DNA of 39,101 bases from positions 1 through 39,101 of the forward strand of contig VBEK01000132.1 of assembly GCA_005889135.1 (NCBI GenBank). The letters are read 5' to 3'. A program made the position numbers and the translations under genes. The notes under the pieces were generated by a model that searched no databases, was not told the origin of the DNA, and saw nothing but the letters and a program-made list of their open reading frames with translations. Origin of the DNA: Chloroflexota bacterium. Lineage in GTDB: Bacteria > Chloroflexota > Dormibacteria > Dormibacterales > Dormibacteraceae. This document shows, in pieces, positions 24,356-32,093 of this stretch (its first letter is position 1; the number at the start of each line of letters is the position of its first letter).

Positions 24356-25264
24356 GTAGCGTTTCTGTTTCCCGGCCAGGGCTCGCAGCAGCCCGGCATG
24401 GGGACCGAGCTCCTCGAAGACCAGGAGATCTCCGCGCTCTGCGACCGGTGCGCGACCGCGACCGCGGTCGACCTGCGCCGGCTCCTCACGACGGCCGGCG
24501 ATGACGAGCTGCGCCTCACCCAGAACGCCCAACCCGCGCTGTGCTTCGTGGGCATCGCCCTCACGGTCCTGCTCCGCCGCCGGGGCATCGAGCCCGTCGC
24601 CGCCGCCGGACACTCGGTGGGGGAGTACGCCGCGCTGGCGGCGGCTGGATCCGTTGACGCGCCGCATGTCATCCAGGCAGTCGTCGAACGGGGCAGGGCG
24701 ATGGCCGAGGCCGCGCCCGCCGGCACAGGCTCGATGGCCGCCGTCCTTGGCCTCGAGGCGGAGAAGATCGAAGCGGCGATGGCCGGGATAGATGGCGCGT
24801 GGCCGGCGAACTACAACACTCCGTCGCAGACCGTGGTCGCCGGCACGACGGCAGGACTCGAGGCGGCGACGAGGAGGCTCCAGGAGGCCGGGGCCAGGCG
24901 CGTCATCCCCCTCAACGTCAGCGCCGCCTTCCACACGCCGCTGATGGCGCCGGCCGCCGAGCGCCTGCGCGCCGCCCTCGACCGCATCGAGTGGCGCGCC
25001 CCTCGCCTCCCGGTCATGGCCAACCTCACCGGGCGGGCGCATCAGGGCGGCGATCGCATTCCGCACGTGCGGCAGATGCAGCTGCGTTCGCCCGTGCGTT
25101 GGGCGGCTTGTGTCGCGGCGCTTGTCGAGGCGGGCTGCGACACGTTCATCGAGGTCGGCCCGAATCGCGCCCTCACCGGGATGATGCGAGAGCTCGCGCC
25201 GGGCCGCATGGCGGTCGCGGCCGGCACGCCGAAGTCCGTCGCGGAGATCGCCGTTCCGGCGTAG
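24356..25264 (+). CDS. fabD: malonyl-CoA:ACP transacylase (start codon unresolved)
   Basis: The ~302-residue FabD loads malonyl groups onto ACP for fatty-acid synthesis. It has FLFPGQGSQ at the N-terminus (oxyanion Gln), TxNAQPAL (~57), the nucleophile motif GHSVGEYAAL (~85-94), the Arg in ERGRAMAEA and the catalytic His in SAAFHTPLM (~193-201). The first ATG (24398) would delete the essential GQGSQ motif. No ATG, GTG or TTG exists upstream in the frame before the stop at 24326-24328. I therefore place the start near GTA 24356, where the N-terminus becomes xAFLFPGQGSQ; CTG 24365 is another option. Expression may be coupled to rpmF, whose stop is 13 bp upstream. Confidence 0.88.
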   Translation, partial: VAFLFPGQGSQQPGMGTELLEDQEISALCDRCATATAVDLRRLLTTAGDDELRLTQNAQPALCFVGIALTVLLRRRGIEPVAAAGHSVGEYAALAAAGSVDAPHVIQAVVERGRAMAEAAPAGTGSMAAVLGLEAEKIEAAMAGIDGAWPANYNTPSQTVVAGTTAGLEAATRRLQEAGARRVIPLNVSAAFHTPLMAPAAERLRAALDRIEWRAPRLPVMANLTGRAHQGGDRIPHVRQMQLRSPVRWAACVAALVEAGCDTFIEVGPNRALTGMMRELAPGRMAVAAGTPKSVAEIAVPA

Positions 25265-25290
25265 GCGACGGATCGTAGCCTGGCGGCAGT

Positions 25291-25323
25291 CTGCGCCTTG
25301 ACGCAGCGCGCAAGGCGGGGCAG
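25291..25323 (+). terminator. hairpin after fabD
   Basis: CGCCTTG (25294-25300) pairs perfectly with CAAGGCG (25311-25317), extended by CTG/CAG with a 3-nt bulge. No T-tract follows. It lies in the 143-bp gap between fabD and the next gene and may attenuate read-through. The rest of that gap holds nothing that I recognise apart from an SD at 25397. Confidence 0.35.
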
Positions 25324-25407
25324 AGAATCGGATCGTGGTCAGGGGTCCACCGCGATCACTTGGCGCTCCAAACCGCCTCAGGTTCGTGGTTCTCACGGAG
25401 GTCAGAC

Positions 25408-26151
25408 ATGCACACAGGCGTGGTCAAGTCCACGTACAAGAAGGCCGACCTGGACAAAGCCATCAAGGAGTACAGGGAGCTGGCTTTGCCGAGCATCTCC
25501 ACACACGAGGGCGGACGCTCGGCGATGCTCCTGGTCAATCGCGAGACGGGCGATGTCCTCTCGATCGGCTTCTACGAAAGCGCGGAAGCGGCGAAGGCAT
25601 TCGGCCCGAAGGCGGAGAAGTTGATCGCGTCCTTCGAGAAGTACAAGGCGAGTGGCGCGAAGCCGGCTCGCGAGCTGTACGAGATCGCGGTCTCGACCCA
25701 GCAGGAGGCCAGGTCGGTGGTGGAGGCGGTCGTCAAGGGATTCAACGCGCACGACGCGGAGTCCGGAGCACGATCGTCTGCGCCGGACGCCGTGCTGACG
25801 GCGCCTGGAGACATGACGCTCAAGGGGCCGCAAGCCATCAAAGAGTTCAACCAGAACTGGTTCACCGCGTTCCCGGACGCGAAGATCGACATCAAGAACA
25901 TCTTCGCCCAGGGCAATCAGGTCGCGCTGGAGGCCACCTTCACCGGCACGCACAACGGCACGCTGAAGACGGCCATGGGTGATGTGCCGGCGACCGGCCG
26001 CAAGGTGAACGGCGAGTACATCCAGACCTTCGAGGTCGACCGCGGCCTGGTCAAGAAGGCGCACCTGATGTTTGACCAGGTGCAGCTCATGACCCAGCTC
26101 GGCATGGCGCCGACGCCCGCCCAGGCGCAGGCGGTGAAGACGAATCGATAG
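25408..26151 (+). CDS. two-domain protein: ABM-like N-terminus and SnoaL-like ester cyclase domain
   Basis: The 247-residue protein has an N-terminal dimeric alpha-beta barrel-like half (about 1-90: VKSTYKKADLDKAIKEY, then SAMLLVNRETGDVLSIGFYES). The C-terminal half is SnoaL/polyketide-cyclase-like (about 100-235: VVKGFNAHDAE, MTLKGPQAIKEFNQNWFTAFPDAKIDI, VALEATFTGTHNG, ATGRKVNGEYIQTFEVDRGLV). Family members are small-molecule isomerases or cyclases; the substrate is unknown. ATG 25408 has GGAGGT 5 nt upstream, one of the strongest SDs here and unlike its neighbours. It sits between fabD and acpP where fab genes normally lie and is flanked by hairpins, so it looks like an independent insertion. 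Confidence 0.75.
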   Translation: MHTGVVKSTYKKADLDKAIKEYRELALPSISTHEGGRSAMLLVNRETGDVLSIGFYESAEAAKAFGPKAEKLIASFEKYKASGAKPARELYEIAVSTQQEARSVVEAVVKGFNAHDAESGARSSAPDAVLTAPGDMTLKGPQAIKEFNQNWFTAFPDAKIDIKNIFAQGNQVALEATFTGTHNGTLKTAMGDVPATGRKVNGEYIQTFEVDRGLVKKAHLMFDQVQLMTQLGMAPTPAQAQAVKTNR

Positions 26152-26162
26152 GTGATGTGGTC

Positions 26163-26190
26163 GGGGCGGGGCCGCGCGGAGCCCCGCCCC
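26163..26190 (+). terminator. GC hairpin terminator before acpP
   Basis: GGGGCGGGGC (26163-26172) and GCCCCGCCCC (26181-26190) form a perfect 10-bp stem around an 8-nt loop. There is no T-tract, as is common in high-GC bacteria. It separates the SnoaL-domain gene from the acpP promoter. Confidence 0.6.
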
Positions 26191-26220
26191 GGGACGGGGA
26201 TTCGCCATTCCGGCCTCGTG

Positions 26221-26226
26221 TACAGT
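26221..26226 (+). promoter_or_regulatory. -10 element of acpP-rnc
   Basis: TACAGT (26221-26226) ends 9 nt before the acpP ATG. No SD precedes the ATG, which is consistent with a leaderless acpP mRNA. Confidence 0.5.
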
Positions 26227-26235
26227 AGTCCGCGT

Positions 26236-26484
26236 ATGGAAACTCAAAAGCTGAGCTTCGAAGACTTCAAGAACATCATCGTCGAGCGCCTCGGGTGCGA
26301 GCCCGAGCAGGTGACCATGGATGCATCGTTCCAGGAGGACCTGAACGCCGACTCCCTCGACCTCGTCGAGCTGATCTACGCGTTCGAAGAGAACACCGGC
26401 CTGGAGATCCCCGACGAGGACGCGGAGAAGATCACCACCGTCGGCCAGGCCTGGGAGTACATCCAGGAGAAGGCCGGCTCATAG
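26236..26484 (+). CDS. acpP: acyl carrier protein
   Basis: The 82-residue acidic ACP carries growing acyl chains in fatty-acid synthesis. The phosphopantetheine attachment Ser is in [11 protein letters not shown] (Ser ~39), followed by the [20 protein letters not shown] recognition helix and loop. Length is typical. ATG 26236 is set by the adjacent -10 box. The stop TAG overlaps an ATA that appears to start rnc. Confidence 0.96.
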   Translation: METQKLSFEDFKNIIVERLGCEPEQVTMDASFQEDLNADSLDLVELIYAFEENTGLEIPDEDAEKITTVGQAWEYIQEKAGS

Positions 26485-27371
26485 CACAGGCTCAGACCGC
26501 TCCCCTCGCCCAGTCCCTTCAGCTTCTCCAGCAAAAGATCGGGATCTATTTCCGCGACCCAGGCCTCCTGCTCGAGGCCGTCACGCACAGCTCGTTTGCC
26601 AACGAGAACCCGTCGGTGTCGCCACGCGACAACGAGCGCCTGGAGTACCTCGGCGACGCGGTCCTGCAGCTGATCACCGCCGAGTACCTGTACAAGCACC
26701 ATCCCGGCGCCACCGAGGGTGAGCTGACACAGACGCGCTCGGCCATGGTCAACACGAACACCCTTGCCCAGCTTGCGGAAGAGCTCGACCTGGGCAGCTA
26801 CCTCTACCTGGGCAAGGGCATCGCGAAGGGCGGGGGCCGGAGCCTGAAGTCCCTCCTCGCCAACGCTTTCGAGGCCGTGTTGGGTGCGATGTTCCTGGAC
26901 GCGGGCTACGACGCCGCCTACCACTACTACCTGAACCGGTACCGCGCCCTGCCTTCGCCTGTGCGCGACGAGAACTTCAAAGGCCGGCTGCAGCAGGTCG
27001 CGCAGGAGCGGTTCGGCGAAACCCCGGTCTACGACAGCGAGGGCGCGCGCGTGGGCAACCGACGCGAGTACACGTCGGTCGTGTTCGCAGGCGCCGAGCC
27101 GCTGGGCACCGGGCACGGGGCGAGCAAGCAGGAGGCCGAGCAGGACGCTGCCCGGGCTGCGCTCGAGAGCCTTGTCGCGACGTCCCCCGCCGCGACGCTC
27201 ACGGTCGCCAAGCCGGCGAAGGCTCCGCGCGCCCGTCGCGCGCCGCGACAGAAGCGCCAGCCGAAGGCCGCTCCGATGGAGGCGCCGGAGCCCGAACCGG
27301 CCGAGGTCGTGCCGCTGCACGCGATGGCCGAGCCACCCCGGAGCCGCCAGTTCGGCGAACCCCTGGAGTAG
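26481..27371 (+). CDS. rnc: ribonuclease III with C-terminal tail and apparent ATA start
   Basis: This ~296-residue enzyme cleaves double-stranded RNA in rRNA precursors and mRNAs. The catalytic domain has THSSFANE (~34-41), the signature [14 protein letters not shown] (~51-64) and [12 protein letters not shown] (~130). The dsRBD (~155-225) includes [11 protein letters not shown] and [18 protein letters not shown]. A basic, Pro/Ala-rich tail of about 60 residues follows, longer than usual. No ATG/GTG/TTG precedes the conserved [13 protein letters not shown] block except inside acpP in another frame. ATA 26481 overlaps the acpP stop (ATAG) and has GGAGAAGG (26466-26473) 7 nt upstream, so it is the best start. 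The acpP-rnc-smc order is as in Bacillus. Confidence 0.88.
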   Translation: MAQAQTAPLAQSLQLLQQKIGIYFRDPGLLLEAVTHSSFANENPSVSPRDNERLEYLGDAVLQLITAEYLYKHHPGATEGELTQTRSAMVNTNTLAQLAEELDLGSYLYLGKGIAKGGGRSLKSLLANAFEAVLGAMFLDAGYDAAYHYYLNRYRALPSPVRDENFKGRLQQVAQERFGETPVYDSEGARVGNRREYTSVVFAGAEPLGTGHGASKQEAEQDAARAALESLVATSPAATLTVAKPAKAPRARRAPRQKRQPKAAPMEAPEPEPAEVVPLHAMAEPPRSRQFGEPLE

Positions 27372-27387
27372 CGAAGAGCCCTTCTGC

Positions 27388-27393
27388 TAACCT
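27388..27393 (+). promoter_or_regulatory. -10 element of smc
   Basis: TAACCT (27388-27393) ends 10 nt before the proposed CTG start of smc. It fits the leaderless spacing seen at other genes. Confidence 0.4.
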
Positions 27394-27403
27394 GCGCAGC
27401 ACT

Positions 27404-30400
27404 CTGTTCCTAAAGTCCCTGCAATTGCTGGGCTTCAAGACCTTTGCCCGGCAGACCGAGATCCAGTTCGACGGCGGCGTGACCGCCATCGTCGGCCCTA
27501 ACGGTTCCGGCAAGACCAACATCGTCGACTCCGTCAAGTGGGTCCTCGGCTCGGGCCAGGCCCGCGACCTCCGCGGCAAGAAGATGGAGGAGGTCATCTA
27601 CGCGGGCGGCGAGCGCCGCCCGAAAGCCTCCTTCGCCGAGGTCACCATGGTCTTCGACAACTCGGCGGGCCGCCTGCCCGTGGACTACCACGAGGTCGCG
27701 ATCAAGCGCCGCGTCGAGCGCGACGGAGAGAGCGACTACTTCCTGAACGGCACCCGGGTGAGACGGCGTGACCTGATCCACCTGCTTGCCTCGACCGGCC
27801 TGACCGTCGACTCCTACGCGATCATCGACCAGCACGACATCGAGCACATCGTCGTCTGCTCGCCGGCGGAGCGCCGCCAGCTGCTCGAGGAGGCGGCGCA
27901 GGTACGCGGCGTCAAGCAGCGGCGCCACGAGGCGGTGCAGAAGCTGCAGGAGCTGGCGGTCAACCTGCTCCGCCTCGAAGACCTGCGCGGCGAGCTGAAC
28001 CCCCGCCTCGAGGTCCTGCGCTCCCAGGCGGCGGCCGCTCGCGAGGCGGCCGAAGCGTTGACGAGGCTCGAGCTCCTGAGGGGCAGCATCGTCTGGGAGG
28101 AGTGGCGCGAGACGCGCGACGCCCACCGCAAAGCGACGTCCCAGCAGCAATCCCTCGAGCGCCGCCTGGTCGAGGCCAGGGAGCAGGCCCGGGTCGCCGA
28201 GGAGGAGTTCCAGGCCGGACGGACCGACATGCAGGCCGCCCAGGACCGGCGCCTCGCCCGGCAGCGGACACTCGGGCAGGTGCGCCTTCAGCTCTCCGAA
28301 GCGCGGCACCGGCTGCAGCTGGCGGAAGAGAGGACCGAGAACCGCCGCGCCGTGGCCGAGGCGGCGCGCCGCTCCGAGGAGGAGAGCCGCGCCCTGCTGG
28401 AAGCCGCGAAGGCGCTCGGGACCCAGCTCACCGGCGAGCTCGCCGAGGCGGCCAACGCGATCGCCGAACCCGAGGACATGCACGGGGCGCTCGAGGCTCC
28501 CGACCCGCGCCCGGCGTTGGACGCGCGGCTCGCGGCGGAGCAGGCTCGGCGAGCGCAAGCCGTGGCGGCCTCGTCGCTCGTCGCGGCGCGCACGCGGCGC
28601 GAGTTCCTGGAGCAGCAGGTGATGCAGGCCGAAAGTGCGGCCGAAGCGTCGCGACAGCTTGCCGACGCCGAGCGCGCGCTGCGCGACCTCGAGCAAGAGG
28701 TTGTGACCCTGGCCAGGCTCAACGCGGAACTGGAGGGAATCCAGGCCCTCCGCCCGGCCTCCGACGGAGGACCCCGGGTTGGCGAGGTGATCACTGCCCA
28801 CCACGGCTACGAGGCGGCGCTGGCCTCTGTCCTCGGCCCGCTTGTCGACGCGGTCGTCACGCCGGACGAGAACGCGGCGACGTCGGTCGTCACCGCCGCC
28901 GCCACGCAGTTGAGCGCGCTGTTTCCTGTCGAGTCGTCGCGAGCCGCGCACGGATCGCTTCTGAACCACGTGAACGTCCGCAGCGGTTATGAGGCGGTCG
29001 CGCTGCGGCTTCTGGGCGGCATCGTGGTCGGCCGCGACGTCACGCCCGAGGGCGTGTACCGCGAGCGCGGGCTCATCCGGGCGGGAGCCGACCCGCGCGC
29101 CGCGCTCGACGCGCGGAAGGTCGAGCTGGGCGCTGAGATCGCCCGTCTCGAGAAGGTGATAGCGGGAGCCGCTGGAGCGCGGTCGCGGGTCGCCGACCTC
29201 CGTCACAGGGCCTCGGGCGCGCCGCACCTCGAAGAGGTGAAGCGCCTGCTCGAGACGGCTCGGTCGGCGGAGACGAAAGCCGCAGAGGAGGCGAGCCTGC
29301 TCGAGCAGGGCGCGAACGCCGCTGAGGCGCACGCCGCCGAGCTCGCGCATGAGCTGGAGGCGAGGTCGCGAGAGGTCGCGGAGCGCAACGCGGTGCGCCA
29401 TCAGCGCGATCTCGACCGCCGCCGTTCGGTCGAGCGCATCGACTCTCTGCGGCGCCAGGCCTCGCTCGTCGAAGAGGACGTGGTCCGCCTGGAGGCCGGG
29501 TCGCAGGAGCGCCGCCGCCACCTCGATGAGGCTGAGCAGGCCGTCACGAAGGCGGTCGAGGGACTGCCGGAGCTCCGCACCGCGGCCGAGGCGGCTGAGA
29601 GGTCTCTCGCCGCGGCCGAGCACGACGCGCCCGACGACGAGGCCGAGCTCGCCGAGACCGCCAGGCGCGTTGTCGCCCTCGAAGAGGCTCGCATCGACGC
29701 CCGCCTGCGCACCGGCAATCTAGAGGGCAACCTCGAGCTCATCGCGCGCGAGGCTGAGCTGCTGCAAGCCCGCATGGACGAGATCCGTTCTCGCATGCCC
29801 GACGGGGTGGCCCCCGAGGAGGTGCCCGGCGGCAAAGCGCGTGAGCGCGAGATGCGCGCGCTCGAGCGCCGACTGGAGGAGATCGGGCCGACCAACGCGC
29901 TCGCTGAATCCGAGTGCCGAGAGCTCGAGGAGCGGTATGAGAACCTGGCCGCGCAGCTCGAGGACATCACCGCCGCGCGGACAGACCTCGACGACCTGAT
30001 CGCGAAGCTGCGCGAGGAGGAGGAGTCGCGCTACGAGGCCGTCTTCGGCGCCGTCGCAGCCAACTTCCACGAGTACTTCAGCCGGTTGAATCCCGGAGGG
30101 CGGGCGACCCTTCGGCACGCGGAAGGCGACGAAGGCCCGCGCACGGGAGTGGAGATCCTGGTCCAGCCCCCGCGCAAGCGCCTGCAGAACGTGACGCTCC
30201 TGTCTTCGGGCGAGCGCTCGCTCGCGGCGCTTGCGCTGGTGCTCGCCCTCGACGAGGTGAACCCAAGCCCGTTCACGATCCTGGACGAGGTCGACGCCGC
30301 GCTCGACGACGCCAACGTCGACCGCTTCGGGCAGATGGTCTCGCAGCTCGGCGAGAAGCGGCAGTTCCTCGTCATCACCCACAACCACGTGACGATGTCC

Positions 30401-30523
30401 TACGCCTCGACCCTCTACGGCATCCACCTCGACGAGAGCGGTTCGTCGCACCTCGTATCCGTGCGCCTCGATGACGTCCGCAAGCCGGCGGCGCAAGCAA
30501 CCTCTACGCTTCAGGCAGGCTGA
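27404..30523 (+). CDS. smc: chromosome segregation SMC protein (apparent CTG start)
   Basis: This 1039-residue SMC ATPase condenses and segregates chromosomes with ScpA/ScpB. It has the N-terminal Walker A GPNGSGKTNIVDSVKWVLG (~32-50) and long coiled coils. A compact hinge lies around 445-560 (GEVITAHHGYEAALASVLG). At the C-terminus are the signature LLSSGERSLAALAL (~930), Walker B FTILDEVDAALDDAN (~955-969) and an ITHNHVTM switch. It is shorter than the usual ~1150-1190 residues, and the signature reads LSSGE rather than LSGGE. The conserved SMC N-terminus (M-x-L-K-S-L-x-L-x-GFK) matches reading from CTG 27404 (FLKSLQLLGFKTF). TTG 27425 would remove the first beta-strand. Confidence 0.92.
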   Translation: MFLKSLQLLGFKTFARQTEIQFDGGVTAIVGPNGSGKTNIVDSVKWVLGSGQARDLRGKKMEEVIYAGGERRPKASFAEVTMVFDNSAGRLPVDYHEVAIKRRVERDGESDYFLNGTRVRRRDLIHLLASTGLTVDSYAIIDQHDIEHIVVCSPAERRQLLEEAAQVRGVKQRRHEAVQKLQELAVNLLRLEDLRGELNPRLEVLRSQAAAAREAAEALTRLELLRGSIVWEEWRETRDAHRKATSQQQSLERRLVEAREQARVAEEEFQAGRTDMQAAQDRRLARQRTLGQVRLQLSEARHRLQLAEERTENRRAVAEAARRSEEESRALLEAAKALGTQLTGELAEAANAIAEPEDMHGALEAPDPRPALDARLAAEQARRAQAVAASSLVAARTRREFLEQQVMQAESAAEASRQLADAERALRDLEQEVVTLARLNAELEGIQALRPASDGGPRVGEVITAHHGYEAALASVLGPLVDAVVTPDENAATSVVTAAATQLSALFPVESSRAAHGSLLNHVNVRSGYEAVALRLLGGIVVGRDVTPEGVYRERGLIRAGADPRAALDARKVELGAEIARLEKVIAGAAGARSRVADLRHRASGAPHLEEVKRLLETARSAETKAAEEASLLEQGANAAEAHAAELAHELEARSREVAERNAVRHQRDLDRRRSVERIDSLRRQASLVEEDVVRLEAGSQERRRHLDEAEQAVTKAVEGLPELRTAAEAAERSLAAAEHDAPDDEAELAETARRVVALEEARIDARLRTGNLEGNLELIAREAELLQARMDEIRSRMPDGVAPEEVPGGKAREREMRALERRLEEIGPTNALAESECRELEERYENLAAQLEDITAARTDLDDLIAKLREEEESRYEAVFGAVAANFHEYFSRLNPGGRATLRHAEGDEGPRTGVEILVQPPRKRLQNVTLLSSGERSLAALALVLALDEVNPSPFTILDEVDAALDDANVDRFGQMVSQLGEKRQFLVITHNHVTMSYASTLYGIHLDESGSSHLVSVRLDDVRKPAAQATSTLQAG

Positions 30524-31398
30524 AAGAAAGGTCCTTCTGGTCCCGCGTCGGTGAGCGCACGCGCGGCGCGCTGCGCGCGCTGAGCCCTCCGCTGGCGGAC
30601 GGCTTCTATCACGAGCTCGAAGAGGTCCTGATCGCGGCCGACCTCGGTCCTGAGATGGCGTCCCGCCTCGCCGCGGGCGTCAGGTCCAGCGAGCCCCGGA
30701 CACGGGAGGAGGCGGCGGAGGCTCTCGCCGCGGCCGCCACGTCGGTCATGTCCAGGAAGCCGCGCGAGCTCAACCTGACCGGCGATCCGGCCTGCATCCT
30801 CCTCTACGGCGTCAACGGCGCGGGCAAGACGACGACCGCGGGCAAGCTCGCGCACCGGCTCCAGAAAGAAGGGCACACCCCGCTCGTCGTGGCCGCGGAC
30901 ACCTACCGCGCCGCGGGCATCGAGCAGATGGTGGTGTGGGCAGAGCGCGCCGGTGTCGCCCACTTCGAAGGCTCCGCCGGCGCCGACCCCGCGTCGGTCG
31001 TCTTCGAAGCGGTTCAGCTCGCGCGCCGGCGCGGCCAGGACGTCGTGATCGCAGACACCGCCGGCCGGCTCCAGACTCAGCGCAACCTGCTCGAGGAGCT
31101 CGCCAAGGTCGGCCGCGTCACGGCGAAAGCGCTCGACGATGCGGCGTACGAGTCGCTGCTCGTCCTCGACGCCGTGCTCGGGCTGACCAACCTCGTCCAG
31201 GCGCGCGAGTTCAACAAGGCGATCCCCGTCACCGGCCTGGTCCTGGCCAAGCTGGACAGCAGCGCCAAGGGGGGATCGATCGTGCCCATCGAGTCGGAGC
31301 TCGACGTGCCGGCGAAGCTGGCCGGCGTGGGGGAGGGGATCGACGACCTCGCACCCTTCGACGCCCGCGCCTTCGTGCGTGCGATCTTCGAGGGGTGA
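30520..31398 (+). CDS. ftsY: signal recognition particle receptor FtsY (apparent CTG start)
   Basis: This 292-residue GTPase docks the SRP-ribosome complex at the membrane. It consists almost only of the NG domain; the acidic A domain of enterobacterial FtsY is absent. The N domain (SFWSRVGERTRGALRAL, then LEEVLIAADLGPEMA) precedes G1 GVNGAGKTTTAGKLA (~102-116), the insertion-box region with DTYRAAGIEQM, IADTAGRLQTQRNLLEEL (~181), and TKLDSSAKGG-like AKLDSSAKGGSIVPI (~242). ATG 30655 would cut off the N domain. The only start retaining it is CTG 30520, overlapping the smc TGA (CTGA). It overlaps the next gene as GTGA. Confidence 0.9.
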   Translation: MKERSFWSRVGERTRGALRALSPPLADGFYHELEEVLIAADLGPEMASRLAAGVRSSEPRTREEAAEALAAAATSVMSRKPRELNLTGDPACILLYGVNGAGKTTTAGKLAHRLQKEGHTPLVVAADTYRAAGIEQMVVWAERAGVAHFEGSAGADPASVVFEAVQLARRRGQDVVIADTAGRLQTQRNLLEELAKVGRVTAKALDDAAYESLLVLDAVLGLTNLVQAREFNKAIPVTGLVLAKLDSSAKGGSIVPIESELDVPAKLAGVGEGIDDLAPFDARAFVRAIFEG

Positions 31399-32093
31399 TC
31401 GCCGACCCCCACTGCCACACCCTGGCCTCCGACGGCATGGTCACGCCGGCGGAGCTGGTGTCCGCGGCGGTGACCGCACGCGTCAACCTCATCGCCGTCA
31501 CCGACCACGACACGATGGCCTCGGTCAGGGAGGCGCAGCAACTGGGCGAGGCGGCCGGCCTGACGGTCGTCGCCGGCCAGGAGATCACCACCGGATGGCC
31601 CGCCCAGACACACGTCGTCGGCTGGTTCCTGGACAGGCCCGTCAGGTCGGGCATGTCGGTCGAGGACACCGTGGCGGCCATCCGCGACCAGGGCGGGCTG
31701 GCGATCATTCCGCACCCGTTCATCCCGGTCTACTTCGGCTCCATCCAGCCCGCGATGCTGCGCCGCCTGCTCGACGTGACCACCGTCGACGGCATCGAGA
31801 CGATGTTCACCGCGCCTCTGGGATCGTGGCGGCGAAGGCAGCTCGACGACTTCTACGTCGCACACGAGGAGAGGCTCGGCGCGAGGATCGGAGGCAGCGA
31901 CTGCCACTTCGGAGCGCATGACCTGGGCTGTGTCGTCACGCGTTACGAGGGCGACTTCAGGGGCGCCGTCACGCGGCGGACGACCGTGCCTTTGAAGACT
32001 CGCGAGCGCAGGGTGCCTGCGGGCGTCGCCCTCCGCCAGCAGTGGCGGTCCCTCGTCGACCTACCCGTGCGGAGGCTGCGCGGCGAGCTCTAG
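31395..32093 (+). CDS. PHP-domain metal-dependent phosphoesterase
   Basis: The 232-residue PHP-domain protein has the trinuclear metal-site motifs in order: DPHCHTLASDG (~4-14), VTDHDT (~36-41), a GQEITT Glu (~61), an IPHPF His (~105-109) and GSDCH (~171-175). It is close in layout to the YciV/RNase AM-type group, which acts on short RNAs or 3',5'-nucleoside bisphosphates, but the exact activity cannot be told. GTG 31395 overlaps the ftsY stop (GTGA), so it is coupled to ftsY. Its 3' end overlaps the convergent IMPase gene by 33 bp. Confidence 0.82.
   Translation: MIADPHCHTLASDGMVTPAELVSAAVTARVNLIAVTDHDTMASVREAQQLGEAAGLTVVAGQEITTGWPAQTHVVGWFLDRPVRSGMSVEDTVAAIRDQGGLAIIPHPFIPVYFGSIQPAMLRRLLDVTTVDGIETMFTAPLGSWRRRQLDDFYVAHEERLGARIGGSDCHFGAHDLGCVVTRYEGDFRGAVTRRTTVPLKTRERRVPAGVALRQQWRSLVDLPVRRLRGEL

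Noticed and set aside
26295-26480. rnc start inside acpP
   Set aside because: It would need over 180 bp of out-of-frame overlap with acpP and gives an Arg-rich shadow peptide with no RNase III homology.
27410-29623. 737-codon open frame antisense to smc
   Set aside because: A GC-rich mirror frame of a well-conserved gene; its translation has Arg/Gly/Leu-rich low-complexity content and no family motifs.
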